NCBI GenBank assembly: GCA_002238505.1
Contig: MPMM01000008.1
Location: forward strand, 98,589 to 138,970
Direction: 5' to 3'
Source of the DNA: SAR202 cluster bacterium bin22
GTDB taxonomy: Bacteria > Chloroflexota > Dehalococcoidia > Lucifugimonadales > UBA3495
Length of the DNA: 40,382 bases
Within the stretch, counting starts at the first letter, position 1; every line of letters starts with the position of its first letter. The translations under genes and the position numbers were made by a program. Below are positions 8,030 through 15,659 of the stretch, in pieces. The notes beneath the pieces were generated by a model. The model ran no database searches and was not told the DNA's origin. It saw nothing but the letters and a program-made list of their open reading frames with translations.

Positions 8030-9157
8030 ATGGCCAGTACCAAGAAAGACCCCGTGCTGGTGGTTCTGCAGCTTACCGGCGGCAATGACTACCTGAACAC
8101 GGTAATTCCCATTACCGACCCCCTCTATCGCGACAACCGCCCGGCAGTGGGCGTGGCCGATGAGCGCATTTTGAAGCTCAACGACAAGGTCGGCCTGCAC
8201 CCCACTATGGGCCCCATGAAGAACCTTTGGGACCAGGGCAACTTGGCCATCATCCACGGCGTCGGCTATGCCAACTCCCCTCGCTCCCACTTCCGCTCCA
8301 TGGACATCTGGCACACCTGCGAGCCGGACAAGCTGGGCACCGAGGGCTGGCTGGGCCGTGCCACCAAGGAAATCGACCCCAACAAGGAAAACGTGGTAAC
8401 CGCCGTCAGCTTCGGCCCCAGCCTTCCCCGTGCCCTGGCCCTGCCCACCGTGCCGGTGGCCTGCGTGGACGACCTGGACTCCTTTGGTCTGCTGACCGGT
8501 ATCAACGAGGCCGAACAGCGGGACAAGATTCTTGACCGCTTCACCCGCCTCTACTCCCCCACCATCGGCACCGGCGCCGTAATGGACTATCTGGGCCAGA
8601 CCGGTCTCGACTCCATGAAGGCCGCCGACATCCTGAAGGTAGCGCCGGAGATGTACTCCTCCAATATCGAGTACCCGGACACTACCATCGCCTCCAAGCT
8701 GAAGGGCATCTCCCAGGTGCACCAGGCCAACCTGGGCACCCGGGTCTTCTACTGCGACCACGGCAGCTTCGACAGCCACTCCAACCAGGTTGGCATGCAC
8801 GACAAGCTGTGGACCGACGTTTCCCAGGCCGTGGAGAGCTTCTTCGACGACCTGCGCGAGAACGACGCTGCTGACAACGTCATAATGCTGATGTTCACCG
8901 AGTTCGGCCGCCGTGTCCATGACAACGGCTCTGGCACCGACCACGGCGCTGGCGGCGTAGCCTTCCTGGCCGGTGATGCCATTAAGGGCGGCGAGTACGG
9001 CGAATACCCGTCCCTGCGCCCCGAGCACCTGGAGCAGGGTGACCTGGTCCCCCACACCGACTTCCGCAGCGTTTACACCGCCATCGTGGAAGACTGGATG
9101 GGTATGGACGCCCAGCCCCTGGTTGGCGGCGTCTTCGAGAAGCCGGCCTACTTCTAG
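8030..9157 (+). CDS. DUF1501 family protein
   Basis: The 375-residue protein matches DUF1501, a family in the alkaline phosphatase/sulfatase-like fold. Recognisable blocks are VVLQLTGGNDYLNTVIP near the N-terminus, SPRSHFRSMDIWHT, the FYCDHGSFDSHSNQ block, and MLMFTEFGRRVHDNGSGTDHG followed by GAGGVAFL. Many DUF1501 proteins carry a Tat signal; this one starts directly at the domain, so it is probably cytoplasmic unless carried by a partner. A GGAGGAAAAGC site precedes the ATG. Its position between DUF1800 and an NHL propeller suggests the three act together, but the reaction is unknown. Confidence 0.9.
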   Translation: MASTKKDPVLVVLQLTGGNDYLNTVIPITDPLYRDNRPAVGVADERILKLNDKVGLHPTMGPMKNLWDQGNLAIIHGVGYANSPRSHFRSMDIWHTCEPDKLGTEGWLGRATKEIDPNKENVVTAVSFGPSLPRALALPTVPVACVDDLDSFGLLTGINEAEQRDKILDRFTRLYSPTIGTGAVMDYLGQTGLDSMKAADILKVAPEMYSSNIEYPDTTIASKLKGISQVHQANLGTRVFYCDHGSFDSHSNQVGMHDKLWTDVSQAVESFFDDLRENDAADNVIMLMFTEFGRRVHDNGSGTDHGAGGVAFLAGDAIKGGEYGEYPSLRPEHLEQGDLVPHTDFRSVYTAIVEDWMGMDAQPLVGGVFEKPAYF

Positions 9158-9192
9158 GCTGGACGCCAAATAACAAAACTGGAGAGTGCACA

Positions 9193-10263
9193 ATGCTAAC
9201 GCAAGTAGCAGCCGGGCGCACTTACGACTTTAGCCACTCCGTGGGCCGCGGCGCCCAGTCGGGTATGGGTTTCAGCCAGCCCGTGGCCGCCGCCCAGGGT
9301 CCCAATGGCGTCGTTTACGTCGTCAACCGGGGTAGCGAGGGAATCAGCAATGTTTCCTGGAATCGCATTGGCTACGGCGCCCGGGTTTCCCAGATTACCA
9401 TCGGCGCAGAATGGGGCCAGGAAGAGTTCCTCGGCGAGTTCTCCAAGTACGGGGACGGCAACGGGGAGTATATCTGGGGTTCCGGCGTGGTGGTGGACAG
9501 CCAGGGTCGGGTCTATGTCTCCGACGAATGGCTGAACCAGATCAACGTTTATGACCAGGACGGTAACTTCCTGAACCGCTGGAGCACCGTGGAATCCGAC
9601 GACGGCAGGGAGCACGGCACCGCCAGCATCGCCATCGACGCTGACGATAATATCTACTTGACCGACGGTCGCTGTCACGAAGTACGCAAGTTCAGTTCCG
9701 ATGGCAAGTTCATCGCTTCCTGGGGTAGCCAGGGCTCGGACAACGGCCAGTTCAACGCTCCCTGGGGCATCACCGTGGATCAGGCTGGCAACGTTTACGT
9801 AGCCGACCATCGCAACCACCGCGTCCAGAAGTTCACCTCTGACGGACGCTGGATGGCCAGCTTCGGCACCCCCGGCACGGGCCGCGGCCAGTTGCACCTG
9901 CCCACCTCCGTAGCCGTGGACCCGGAAGGCGACGTTTACATCGCCGACTGGAGCGACAACGGGCAGCACCCAGGTCGCGTCCACATCTTCGACGCTGAAG
10001 GCGCCTTCATCATTACCCTCGTAGGCGATGCCCAGGAACTGTCTGCGTGGGCCAAGCTGACGGTGGATGCCAATGCCGACTATCTGAAGCGCCGCCGGGA
10101 AGTAAACCTGCAAAATATGGAATCCGAATGGCGTTTCGCCCTGCCCACCGGCCTGCTGTATGACGCGGAAAAGGGTCGGTTGATGGTGGTGGACAGCCAG
10201 CGCAGCCGCTTCCAGATATACAACAAGGTCAGCGGCTACATGGTTCCCCAGATGAACCTGTAA
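9193..10263 (+). CDS. NHL-repeat beta-propeller protein
   Basis: The 356-residue protein is built of NHL repeats, with clear blades such as VVVDSQGRVYVSDEWLNQI, ITVDQAGNVYVADHRNHRVQ and VAVDPEGDVYIADWSD; about six can be counted, enough for one closed propeller. NHL propellers bind proteins, RNA or small ligands or act as lyases (peptidylglycine lyase-like); no catalytic set can be assigned. No signal peptide is apparent. It begins at the ATG at 9193 after GGAGAG, 35 bases behind the DUF1501 stop, and is the last gene of the operon, followed by a terminator hairpin. Confidence 0.88.
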   Translation: MLTQVAAGRTYDFSHSVGRGAQSGMGFSQPVAAAQGPNGVVYVVNRGSEGISNVSWNRIGYGARVSQITIGAEWGQEEFLGEFSKYGDGNGEYIWGSGVVVDSQGRVYVSDEWLNQINVYDQDGNFLNRWSTVESDDGREHGTASIAIDADDNIYLTDGRCHEVRKFSSDGKFIASWGSQGSDNGQFNAPWGITVDQAGNVYVADHRNHRVQKFTSDGRWMASFGTPGTGRGQLHLPTSVAVDPEGDVYIADWSDNGQHPGRVHIFDAEGAFIITLVGDAQELSAWAKLTVDANADYLKRRREVNLQNMESEWRFALPTGLLYDAEKGRLMVVDSQRSRFQIYNKVSGYMVPQMNL

Positions 10264-10306
10264 GCCCGGACTGACTGTTCCCATTGGTTGGGAGATTGGT
10301 TATGAA

Positions 10307-10335
10307 GAAGGGGCGGGTCGTAAATCCGCCCCTTC
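10307..10335 (+). terminator. Terminator hairpin of the DUF1800-DUF1501-NHL operon
   Basis: GAAGGGGCGG (10307-10316) pairs perfectly with CCGCCCCTTC (10326-10335) around a nine-base loop, 44 bases after the NHL gene stop. The following bases are only modestly U-rich. Similar GGGGC-type hairpins close other genes in this window. Confidence 0.65.
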
Positions 10336-10473
10336 GTCGTTGCTCAAGGGTCGTTGTTCAAATCGGTCTCTGAAAGCGCAGGCAGGTGGAGAGAGAAAGT
10401 GCCCCCGCAATCCTCTCAGGCTTTGCAGGCGCGAATTTAACGCCAATTACCCGGAGGAAGAGGAAAACTGCCA

Positions 10474-10797
10474 ATGGACAGGGAGCGGGAAGAATACTAC
10501 ATCGATTTCGCTGCGGAAAACCCGGAGATGCTGTGCTCTGAGGCCCCTGATGAGATTCTGGAGGCCTGCGCTGCCGAAGCGGAACCCACGGCCTTCATGG
10601 AGGAATTCCTGGGAACAGGACACGCCCAGTGGATTCTTCTTACCTACCGCCGCCGGCTTCCCCAATCCATCATCAATAACAACGTCCTGCAGCTTTGGCT
10701 GCGGGCCTGTCGCCTCCACACCCGAAGGCTGACCGGAGAATCCGACCCTGACTGGGGAAAGCCCTTCTTCTCAATCGAAGATATGACGGTTGTCTAG
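10474..10797 (+). CDS. Small hypothetical protein
   Basis: This 107-residue acidic protein is not recognised. It is helix-prone, with a strongly acidic first half (MDREREEYYIDFAAENPEML) and a more basic middle containing YRRRLPQSIINNNVLQLWL. There are no membrane segments or Cys motifs. A GGAGGAAGAGG stretch lies about 12-20 bases upstream of the ATG, a longer than ideal spacing. A possible leader fold precedes it: AAAGC pairs with GCTTT and GAGAG with CTCTC between about 10374 and 10425. It could be regulatory or a genuine orphan. Confidence 0.55.
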   Translation: MDREREEYYIDFAAENPEMLCSEAPDEILEACAAEAEPTAFMEEFLGTGHAQWILLTYRRRLPQSIINNNVLQLWLRACRLHTRRLTGESDPDWGKPFFSIEDMTVV

Positions 10798-10871
10798 CTA
10801 ATGCAGGCATCTGCGCCAGTCTTGCAATGCGCCCTCTTTAAACCCGCATTGCGTCCGGTTGGTGGGTAAGG

Positions 10872-11066
10872 TTACTTACTGAAGCTCTCAGCGTCACCGG
10901 GTGGCGGCTCAGTGAATTCCCTGCCTTCCCGCAAGGCCTCCTCACGGCGCTGGTTCCAGGCCAGCCACTGTTCTCGCTCTTCTTCGCGACCTTCCTGATG
11001 ACCTTCCTTTAAGCCTTCTGCCTTCGCCTTGGCGTACCTGGACCTCAGGTATCTCTCAGCAAGCAT
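10872..11066 (-). pseudogene. Truncated tandem copy of the neighbouring coiled-coil gene
   Basis: The 64-residue frame repeats the C-terminal part of the neighbouring gene (11117-11572) almost exactly: both run MLAERYLRSRYAK, then KAEGLKEG, EEEREQWLAWNQRREEAL-type sequence and REGREFTEPPPG. This copy lacks the two N-terminal membrane helices and four residues of the charged repeat. DNA identity starts abruptly at about 11067. It could be translated from the internal ATG, but no good ribosome binding site precedes it, so I read it as a duplication remnant lying downstream of the intact gene on the same strand. Confidence 0.6.
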
Positions 11067-11116
11067 GGACTGTTCCTTAATGAATTTAAGGCGAATGCGG
11101 CAATAAGAGCCAATTG

Positions 11117-11572
11117 CTACTCGCTGACGTTCGTCGGATTACCGGGTGGTGGCTCAGTAAACTCCCTGCCTTCCCGCAGGGCTGCCTCGCGGCGCTGGTT
11201 CCAGGCCAGCCACTGTTCTCGCTCTTCTTCGCGACCTTCTTGCCTTCCCTCGTCGCGTCCTTCCTTTAAGCCTTCTGCCTTCCCCTTGGCGTACCGGGAT
11301 CTCAGGTATCTCTCAGCAAGCATGGACAAGCCCTCCACCAGGTAATAAGCAAATACTATCAGCCACGGAATTAAAGCGGAAGCTTCCTTCAGGGAAGCCA
11401 TGGCCGTATCTATGTGTTGCGCGGTTGGTCCGGCAGTTGCAAACCCTCTCCATAGGCTCAAGCCGGTGGACAGGATGTACAAGATCGCGAATGCGACGTA
11501 GTACGGAATCAGGGAAAGCTGGCGAAGGCTCCAGATACTCTCCCTGCGGTTGTCGGGTCCCTTGCTTGCCAC
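11117..11572 (-). CDS. Small membrane protein with charged coiled-coil tail
   Basis: The 151-residue protein starts at a GTG (11572) after an AGGCGA site. It has two hydrophobic helices, about residues 24-46 (PYYVAFAILYILSTGLSLW) and 68-88 (IPWLIVFAYYLVEGLSML), followed by a highly charged helical tail of about 65 residues rich in Glu, Arg and Lys with short KEGR-type repeats. The tail probably forms a cytoplasmic coiled coil. I do not recognise a family and cannot name a role. The tail is duplicated immediately downstream. Confidence 0.7.
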   Translation of the reverse strand: MASKGPDNRRESIWSLRQLSLIPYYVAFAILYILSTGLSLWRGFATAGPTAQHIDTAMASLKEASALIPWLIVFAYYLVEGLSMLAERYLRSRYAKGKAEGLKEGRDEGRQEGREEEREQWLAWNQRREAALREGREFTEPPPGNPTNVSE

Positions 11573-11710
11573 TCGCCTGAATCCTCCATCGCAATTGGAT
11601 GTGAGCTAAGGCATAAAGCTCACGACTGCGATGAGAATTCTACCCGGCAAGCCCTGGAACCGTCCTGCCTCGCCTGACAGTAGTTATTCGAGGTAGTAGA
11701 TGGCCAGAAT

Positions 11711-11932
11711 CTAGTCGTCCTGGCATCTGAGGCAAACGAACGAGGCCCGGTCCTCCGGCAAGGTCTCTACCGGCACATTGCGCCGCCTGTTGCAGACCGA
11801 GCATACTGCCGACTCCAGTACTGGCGGCGGTATCGGGGTGGCGACAACAGTGTCGGCGCCCCGGAACCCCGTGTATTCGGGGTTCTGCTCCTTTATCCGC
11901 TGGAATCGTTCCCGATCCTTGCGACGGCTCAT
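11711..11932 (-). CDS. Small zinc-ribbon-like protein downstream of rplL
   Basis: The 73-residue protein has two CxxC knuckles near its C-terminus (CSVC and CLRC, about 22 residues apart), the usual pattern of a zinc ribbon, after a basic N-terminus (MSRRKDRERFQRIKEQNPEY). Such small ribbons often bind nucleic acid or ribosomes, but I cannot name a family. The ATG has a strong GGGAGG site. It lies 76 bases after rplL on the same strand with no clear terminator between, so it may be the last cistron of the ribosomal operon, where rpoB is found in many bacteria. Confidence 0.75.
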   Translation of the reverse strand: MSRRKDRERFQRIKEQNPEYTGFRGADTVVATPIPPPVLESAVCSVCNRRRNVPVETLPEDRASFVCLRCQDD

Positions 11933-12008
11933 TGCGACCTCCCTTGCGGCGGGCCGGGCCTCGTTAAGTTGTAGCTAGTTGGCTGCTGGCTGATGGAGCA
12001 AACGGGTA

Positions 12009-12395
12009 TTAGCGGACTTCCGCGACTGCTCCGGCCTCTTCCAGCTTGGCCTTGATGGTGTCGGCCTCGTCCTTGGCCACGCCTTCCTTGACGCGAGCAG
12101 GGGCAGACTCCACCAGTTCCTTGGCTTCCCGCAGGCCCAGGGACGTGATTTCCCGTACGGCCTTAATGACGTTAATCTTGTTGGGGCCGATGTCCTGCAG
12201 GCTGACATCGAACTCGCTCTGTTCGTCTTCGGCAGCGGCAGGGGCGCCACCATCACCGGCGGCAGGGGCGGCGGCAACGGCCACAGGAGCCGCAGCCGTG
12301 ATGCCAAATTCATCCTCAAGAGCCTTGACCAGGTCGGCCAGCTCCAGCACGCTCATGCCTTTGATGGTTTCCAGCAGTTCCTCTTTAGTAGCCAT
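12009..12395 (-). CDS. rplL: Ribosomal protein L7/L12
   Basis: This 128-residue protein is bL12, the flexible stalk protein that recruits translational GTPases to the large subunit. The N-terminal dimerisation segment ([20 protein letters not shown]) is followed by the Ala/Pro/Gly hinge and the C-terminal domain with [24 protein letters not shown]. The start has an ideal AAGGAGG site. It follows rplJ by about 94 bases, the usual order, and is the last canonical gene of the block; rpoB does not follow. Confidence 0.98.
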   Translation of the reverse strand: MATKEELLETIKGMSVLELADLVKALEDEFGITAAAPVAVAAAPAAGDGGAPAAAEDEQSEFDVSLQDIGPNKINVIKAVREITSLGLREAKELVESAPARVKEGVAKDEADTIKAKLEEAGAVAEVR

Positions 12396-12489
12396 GGGGC
12401 CTCCTTAAATATGTTTGTCTTGTCTGTGCTGAATTAGAGTGAAAATGCACTCCTAAGTTGCTTGCGGTATTGGCGTTTGGCAGGACCTG

Positions 12490-13029
12490 TTAGGCTGCCT
12501 GTCCTTCTTCTTCCAGTTGTCGTATGCGGGCCTGCAAAAGGCCGTCAAGGTTCTGCAACGGCCCGTTGAGTACGCCAAGCAGCCTGGTGAGGGGCGCCTG
12601 CATCTGGCCCAGGAGATTGGCAACCAGTTGCGGCTTGGCCGGCAGGCTGGCCAGCCTTTCCACCTCCTGGGGCTGCAGGGCAACTCCGTCGCCCAGGATT
12701 GCGCCGTGGATTGCCAGCGGCGACCTGGTGGACCGTATGTAGTCGCTCACCGCCTTCGCGGTGTCCACCGGGTCATCGTAGCCAAAGGCGATGGCTGTAG
12801 GACCCTCCACGATGTCGTTGAACTGGGGAACGTTGGCCTCCTCGGCTGCCAGGCTTGCCAAGGTGTTCTTCACCACTATGAATTCCACGTTGGCTTCCCG
12901 CATCCGGCGCCGCAGTTCGGTCATTTCGTTAACGGCTATACCAGAGTAACCCGCAGTCAAGGCGATGGAACAATTTTCAATCTTTTCCTTGAGTTCGGCT
13001 ACCCGGTCTATTTTGGCCTGAGTCGGCAA
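12490..13029 (-). CDS. rplJ: Ribosomal protein L10
   Basis: The protein uL10 anchors L7/L12 dimers to the ribosome and represses its own operon. I place the start at the TTG at 13029 (MPTQAKIDRVAELKEKIEN), because AAGGAGG lies seven bases upstream; the longer frame from 13047 would start inside the attenuator. This gives 179 residues, normal for the family. The conserved blocks FIVVKNTLASLA and EGPTAIAFGYDDPV are present, and the C-terminal helix that binds L12 ends the protein. It is preceded by an L10-type leader with an intrinsic terminator, so its expression is likely attenuated. Confidence 0.97.
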   Translation of the reverse strand: MPTQAKIDRVAELKEKIENCSIALTAGYSGIAVNEMTELRRRMREANVEFIVVKNTLASLAAEEANVPQFNDIVEGPTAIAFGYDDPVDTAKAVSDYIRSTRSPLAIHGAILGDGVALQPQEVERLASLPAKPQLVANLLGQMQAPLTRLLGVLNGPLQNLDGLLQARIRQLEEEGQAA

Positions 13030-13045
13030 ATGGTTACCTCCTTGC

Positions 13046-13190
13046 AAAAAAATCCCTGCGTCTGCAAGGGAGACGCAGGGATAATCGGCAATAAAAGTCG
13101 ATGAACCCGTTAAATGCGCCTCGGCAGGCGGCCCATAGTTGGACCCTTGGCTCCCGGGGGAGACCGGCGGTCTGCAGCGTGAAGGGTTAT
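13046..13190 (-). ncRNA. Ribosomal L10 leader with intrinsic attenuator
   Basis: On the minus strand the rplA-rplJ gap contains the signature strings of the L10 leader: GCAGACCGCCGGT near 13162-13175 and GCCTGCCGAGGCGC near 13116-13129, which together form the L10/L12-binding kink-turn region. It is followed by a perfect 11-bp stem, TCCCTGCGTCT/AGACGCAGGGA (13053-13063 with 13071-13081), and a run of seven T (13046-13052). The ribosome binding site of rplJ begins right after this U-tract. The arrangement is that of autoregulated attenuation in which L10 or L10-L12 binding favours termination. The rest of the gap up to 13276 shows no gene. Confidence 0.85.
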
Positions 13191-13276
13191 GTTTTATCTG
13201 TGGTTTCGGCTTAGGATCTGACCTCGATAACCTGTTTAAGAGCCTTTAAGAGATTAGCACGAAAAGCTGGAAAAGG

Positions 13277-13990
13277 CTAATCCGGCTTCAGAGCCTGTAG
13301 GGCGCTCAGGTCCAGGGGAATGCTGGGCCCCATGGACGACGTAATGTATGCGGATCGCAGGAACGAGCCCTTCACCGCCGCTGGCCGTGCCCGCACTATG
13401 GAGTCAATCAGCACTGCCAGGTTGTCCATAAGCAGGTCGGTATCGAAGCTGGCCTTCCCAAAAGCCGAGTGAATGATGGCCGTCCGGTCGGTCCGGTATT
13501 CCACCCGCCCGGCCTTGGACTCTTCAATTACCCGTCCCAGGTCCCGGGGCTGCACCATGGTTCCGGTTCGGGGGTTGGGCATCAACCCGCGACGGCCCAG
13601 AATCCGCCCCAGCTTGCCTATCTTGGGCATAATCTCCGGTGTGGCCAGTCCAACTTCAAAATCCAGCCACCCGCCTTCGATCTGGGAAATCAAGTCGTCG
13701 TCGCCCACATAGTCGGCGCCGGCCTGGCGGGCAATGTCGGCTCCCTCGCCGCTGGTGAAAACCAGCACCCGGATCTGCTTCCCCAGGCCATGGGGCAATA
13801 CCGTTACTTCCCGCACCATCTGGTCAGCATGACGGGGATCCGCGCTGGTCCGGATGTGAATCTCGATGGTCTCGTCGAACTTGGTGTTGGAAAGCTCCTT
13901 AAGGAGGTCGATAGCCTCCCGGGGCTGGTACAGCTTGTCGGCATCGACCCTTTCCGCCACCGCGTCATATCTTCTGCTGTGCTTGGGCAT
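13277..13990 (-). CDS. rplA: Ribosomal protein L1
   Basis: The 237-residue uL1 of the ribosomal L1 stalk, which moves with the E-site tRNA. The signature block of domain II, GKIGKLGRILGRRGLMPNP, is intact, as is the C-terminal AVKGSFLRSAYITSSMGPSI segment. The start is only five bases from the rplK stop, so the two are co-translated, as in nearly all bacteria. Length is normal. In many bacteria L1 represses the rplK-rplA message by binding near the rplK start; I did not identify that site. Confidence 0.98.
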   Translation of the reverse strand: MPKHSRRYDAVAERVDADKLYQPREAIDLLKELSNTKFDETIEIHIRTSADPRHADQMVREVTVLPHGLGKQIRVLVFTSGEGADIARQAGADYVGDDDLISQIEGGWLDFEVGLATPEIMPKIGKLGRILGRRGLMPNPRTGTMVQPRDLGRVIEESKAGRVEYRTDRTAIIHSAFGKASFDTDLLMDNLAVLIDSIVRARPAAVKGSFLRSAYITSSMGPSIPLDLSALQALKPD

Positions 13991-13995
13991 AACTG

Positions 13996-14424
13996 TTAAT
14001 CCCCTTCCACGCTGATGCCCATGCTGCGAGCGGTGCCTTCAATTATGGACATAGCCTGTTCTACCGAGTTGGCGTTCAGATCTTTCAGCTTGGTTTCGGC
14101 AATTTCGCGAAGGGCGTCGCGGCTAATGACTCCCGCGCTGTCTCGCCGGGTCTCGCCTGCTCCCTTCTCCACCCCGGCCGCCCGCCTTAGCAGGTCCGAA
14201 GCCGGAGGGGTGCGGGTCACGAAAGTAAAGGAGCGGTCCTCAAACACTGTGAGGTGCACCGGCACAATGGTGCCAGCCTGGGAGGACGTACGCTCGTTGT
14301 ATTCCTTTACGAATCCCATAATATTGACACCGTGCTGACCCAGGGCCGGGCCCACCGGTGGCGCGGGCGTCGCCTTGCCCGCTTCCAGTTGCAACTTGAT
14401 TACTGCTCTGACCTTTTTTGCCAA
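13996..14424 (-). CDS. rplK: Ribosomal protein L11
   Basis: The 142-residue uL11 of the GTPase-associated centre. The N-terminal [20 protein letters not shown] block and the C-terminal RNA-binding domain ([20 protein letters not shown]) are complete. It follows nusG by 15 bases and immediately precedes rplA, the conserved order. AGGAGG lies upstream of the ATG. Nothing unusual was seen. Confidence 0.98.
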   Translation of the reverse strand: MAKKVRAVIKLQLEAGKATPAPPVGPALGQHGVNIMGFVKEYNERTSSQAGTIVPVHLTVFEDRSFTFVTRTPPASDLLRRAAGVEKGAGETRRDSAGVISRDALREIAETKLKDLNANSVEQAMSIIEGTARSMGISVEGD

Positions 14425-14439
14425 AGGGGCCTCCTAAAC

Positions 14440-15024
14440 CTACGCGCGTTCCACTTGCAAGAAGTCCAGTTCCACCGGTGTTTCCCTGCCAAAGAAGGAA
14501 ACCAGCACCCGCACCTTGCCCTTGCTCTCGTCAACGTCGCCCACCGCCCCCACAAAGTCAATGAAGGGACCTTCGGTGATGCGGACCGTGTCGCCGTTCT
14601 GCAGGCCAATTTTGATTCGTGCCGGGCCGGACTCAGACTGCTTGAGGATGGACTCCAGCTGGGTATCTTCCAGGGGCACCGGCTTCGGACGGCTGTCGTA
14701 GTCGTCCTCCGTCGAGATAAAGCCCGTGACGCCCGGCGTGTTGCGAACAACGTACCAGCTTTCGTCGTCCATGTTCATTTGTACCAGGATGTAGCCCGGG
14801 AAGAGCTTGCGCTGTTCCGACTTGCGCTTCCCGTCCTTGAAGATTACCTCTTCCTCGGTGGGAACCACTACCTGGAAAATGCGGTCCTGCATATCCAGGC
14901 TCTGGATGCGAAGATCCAGGTTCTTCTTGACCCGGTCTTCCTGGCCCGAGTAAGTATGAACAATGTACCAGTGAAATTCCTGGTCTTGTTCCTCTTCAGT
15001 TCGAATGTCTCTCTCAGTGGTCAT
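14440..15024 (-). CDS. nusG: Transcription termination/antitermination factor NusG
   Basis: The 194-residue protein has an NGN domain (EFHWYIVHTYSGQEDRVKKN to about residue 120, including FPGYILVQM) and a C-terminal KOW domain (NGDTVRITEGPFIDFVGAVG). NusG binds RNA polymerase and couples it to Rho or to the leading ribosome. The acidic N-terminal extension (MTTERDIRTEEEQDQ) is short and variable in the family. It lies between secE and rplK as usual, but is separated from secE by 150 bases containing a long inverted repeat. Confidence 0.97.
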   Translation of the reverse strand: MTTERDIRTEEEQDQEFHWYIVHTYSGQEDRVKKNLDLRIQSLDMQDRIFQVVVPTEEEVIFKDGKRKSEQRKLFPGYILVQMNMDDESWYVVRNTPGVTGFISTEDDYDSRPKPVPLEDTQLESILKQSESGPARIKIGLQNGDTVRITEGPFIDFVGAVGDVDESKGKVRVLVSFFGRETPVELDFLQVERA

Positions 15025-15066
15025 AAGCCGTCACGCTCCCTTCAAACTTCGGGTCGCGGGCCTGTG

Positions 15067-15113
15067 CCATTGACTTCACAAGCCCGCCGCGCTGGCGGGC
15101 TTGCTGTCAATGG
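15067..15113. repeat. Long inverted repeat between secE and nusG
   Basis: CCATTGAC (15067-15074) pairs with GTCAATGG (15106-15113) and, nested inside, CAAGCCCGCC (15079-15088) pairs with GGCGGGCTTG (15094-15103) around a five-base loop. The structure would be very stable in the message. No U-run follows on the minus strand, so it is not a standard intrinsic terminator; it may mark a processing site, attenuate transcription, or be a small repeat element. Confidence 0.7.
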
Positions 15114-15174
15114 GCTGTAGTTTCATATCCGGGGCTTGAGGCGAAACCCGTTCCGCCTGCGCCCCCCGTAGCCT

Positions 15175-15435
15175 TTAGAAAAACCGGAACACGGCGAATA
15201 TTCCCCGGTTAAACAACTCGGCAAACACCCGGTCCAGGCCTCCCAGGAAGAATCCCACGGCTACCGACAGGGCAATCACTATGGCCGTAAGCCGGGCCGT
15301 CTCTTCCTTGCTGGGCCAGACCGACTTGCGTAACTCCGACACCACTTCCTGCAGAAAGAGGATCGGGCTGACCCGCCCTACACTGCGCGGAGTGATTGGT
15401 GACTGGTTGCGCTGCTGCGCTCCGGCGCGTGCCAT
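15175..15435 (-). CDS. secE: Preprotein translocase subunit SecE
   Basis: The 86-residue protein has the single-helix SecE architecture: a basic, disordered N-terminus, the conserved amphipathic segment FLQEVVSELRKSVWPSKEET, and a C-terminal membrane helix (TAIVIALSVAVGFFLGGLDR). SecE clamps SecY in the Sec translocon. It begins six bases after the rpmG stop, so the two are co-translated. No tRNA-Trp lies here, unlike in some other phyla. Confidence 0.96.
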   Translation of the reverse strand: MARAGAQQRNQSPITPRSVGRVSPILFLQEVVSELRKSVWPSKEETARLTAIVIALSVAVGFFLGGLDRVFAELFNRGIFAVFRFF

Positions 15436-15441
15436 AAAAGA

Positions 15442-15612
15442 CTACCGTACTTCGCGGTGAGTCTTGTGTCCCCGGCAGCGGGAACAGTACTTGCGCAGTT
15501 CCAACCGCTGGGTGTCGTTCCGGCGGTTCTTTACCGTGGCGTAGTTCCGCTCCCGGCATTCCCCGCACTGGAGAGTTATCACCCCACGGACATCAGCAGT
15601 CTTTCGAGCCAT
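15442..15612 (-). CDS. rpmG: Ribosomal protein L33
   Basis: A 56-residue bL33 read from the ATG at 15612 to the stop at 15442. It starts [20 protein letters not shown] and carries a second knuckle, CSRC, so it is the zinc-binding (C+) form with two CxxC pairs; the core [13 protein letters not shown] and the LRKYC segment are typical. It lies between tuf and secE in the usual order, with a GAAGAAGG site upstream. Confidence 0.97.
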   Translation of the reverse strand: MARKTADVRGVITLQCGECRERNYATVKNRRNDTQRLELRKYCSRCRGHKTHREVR

Positions 15613-15659
15613 AATTCACCTTCTTCCTTTTTCGCCTGCCCGGCAGGCGAAGGGGACTA

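Noticed and set aside
6499-8085. Minus-strand open frame of 528 codons opposite the DUF1800 gene
   Set aside because: Val/Gly/His-rich composition typical of antisense shadows, no ribosome binding site, and the plus strand has a conserved protein.
10374-10425. Leader with GGAGAGA and CCTCTCAGGC resembling part of a glycine riboswitch
   Set aside because: The aptamer core is far too short and lacks the conserved CGAAGG-GCAA-type segment; only two five-base helices can be drawn.
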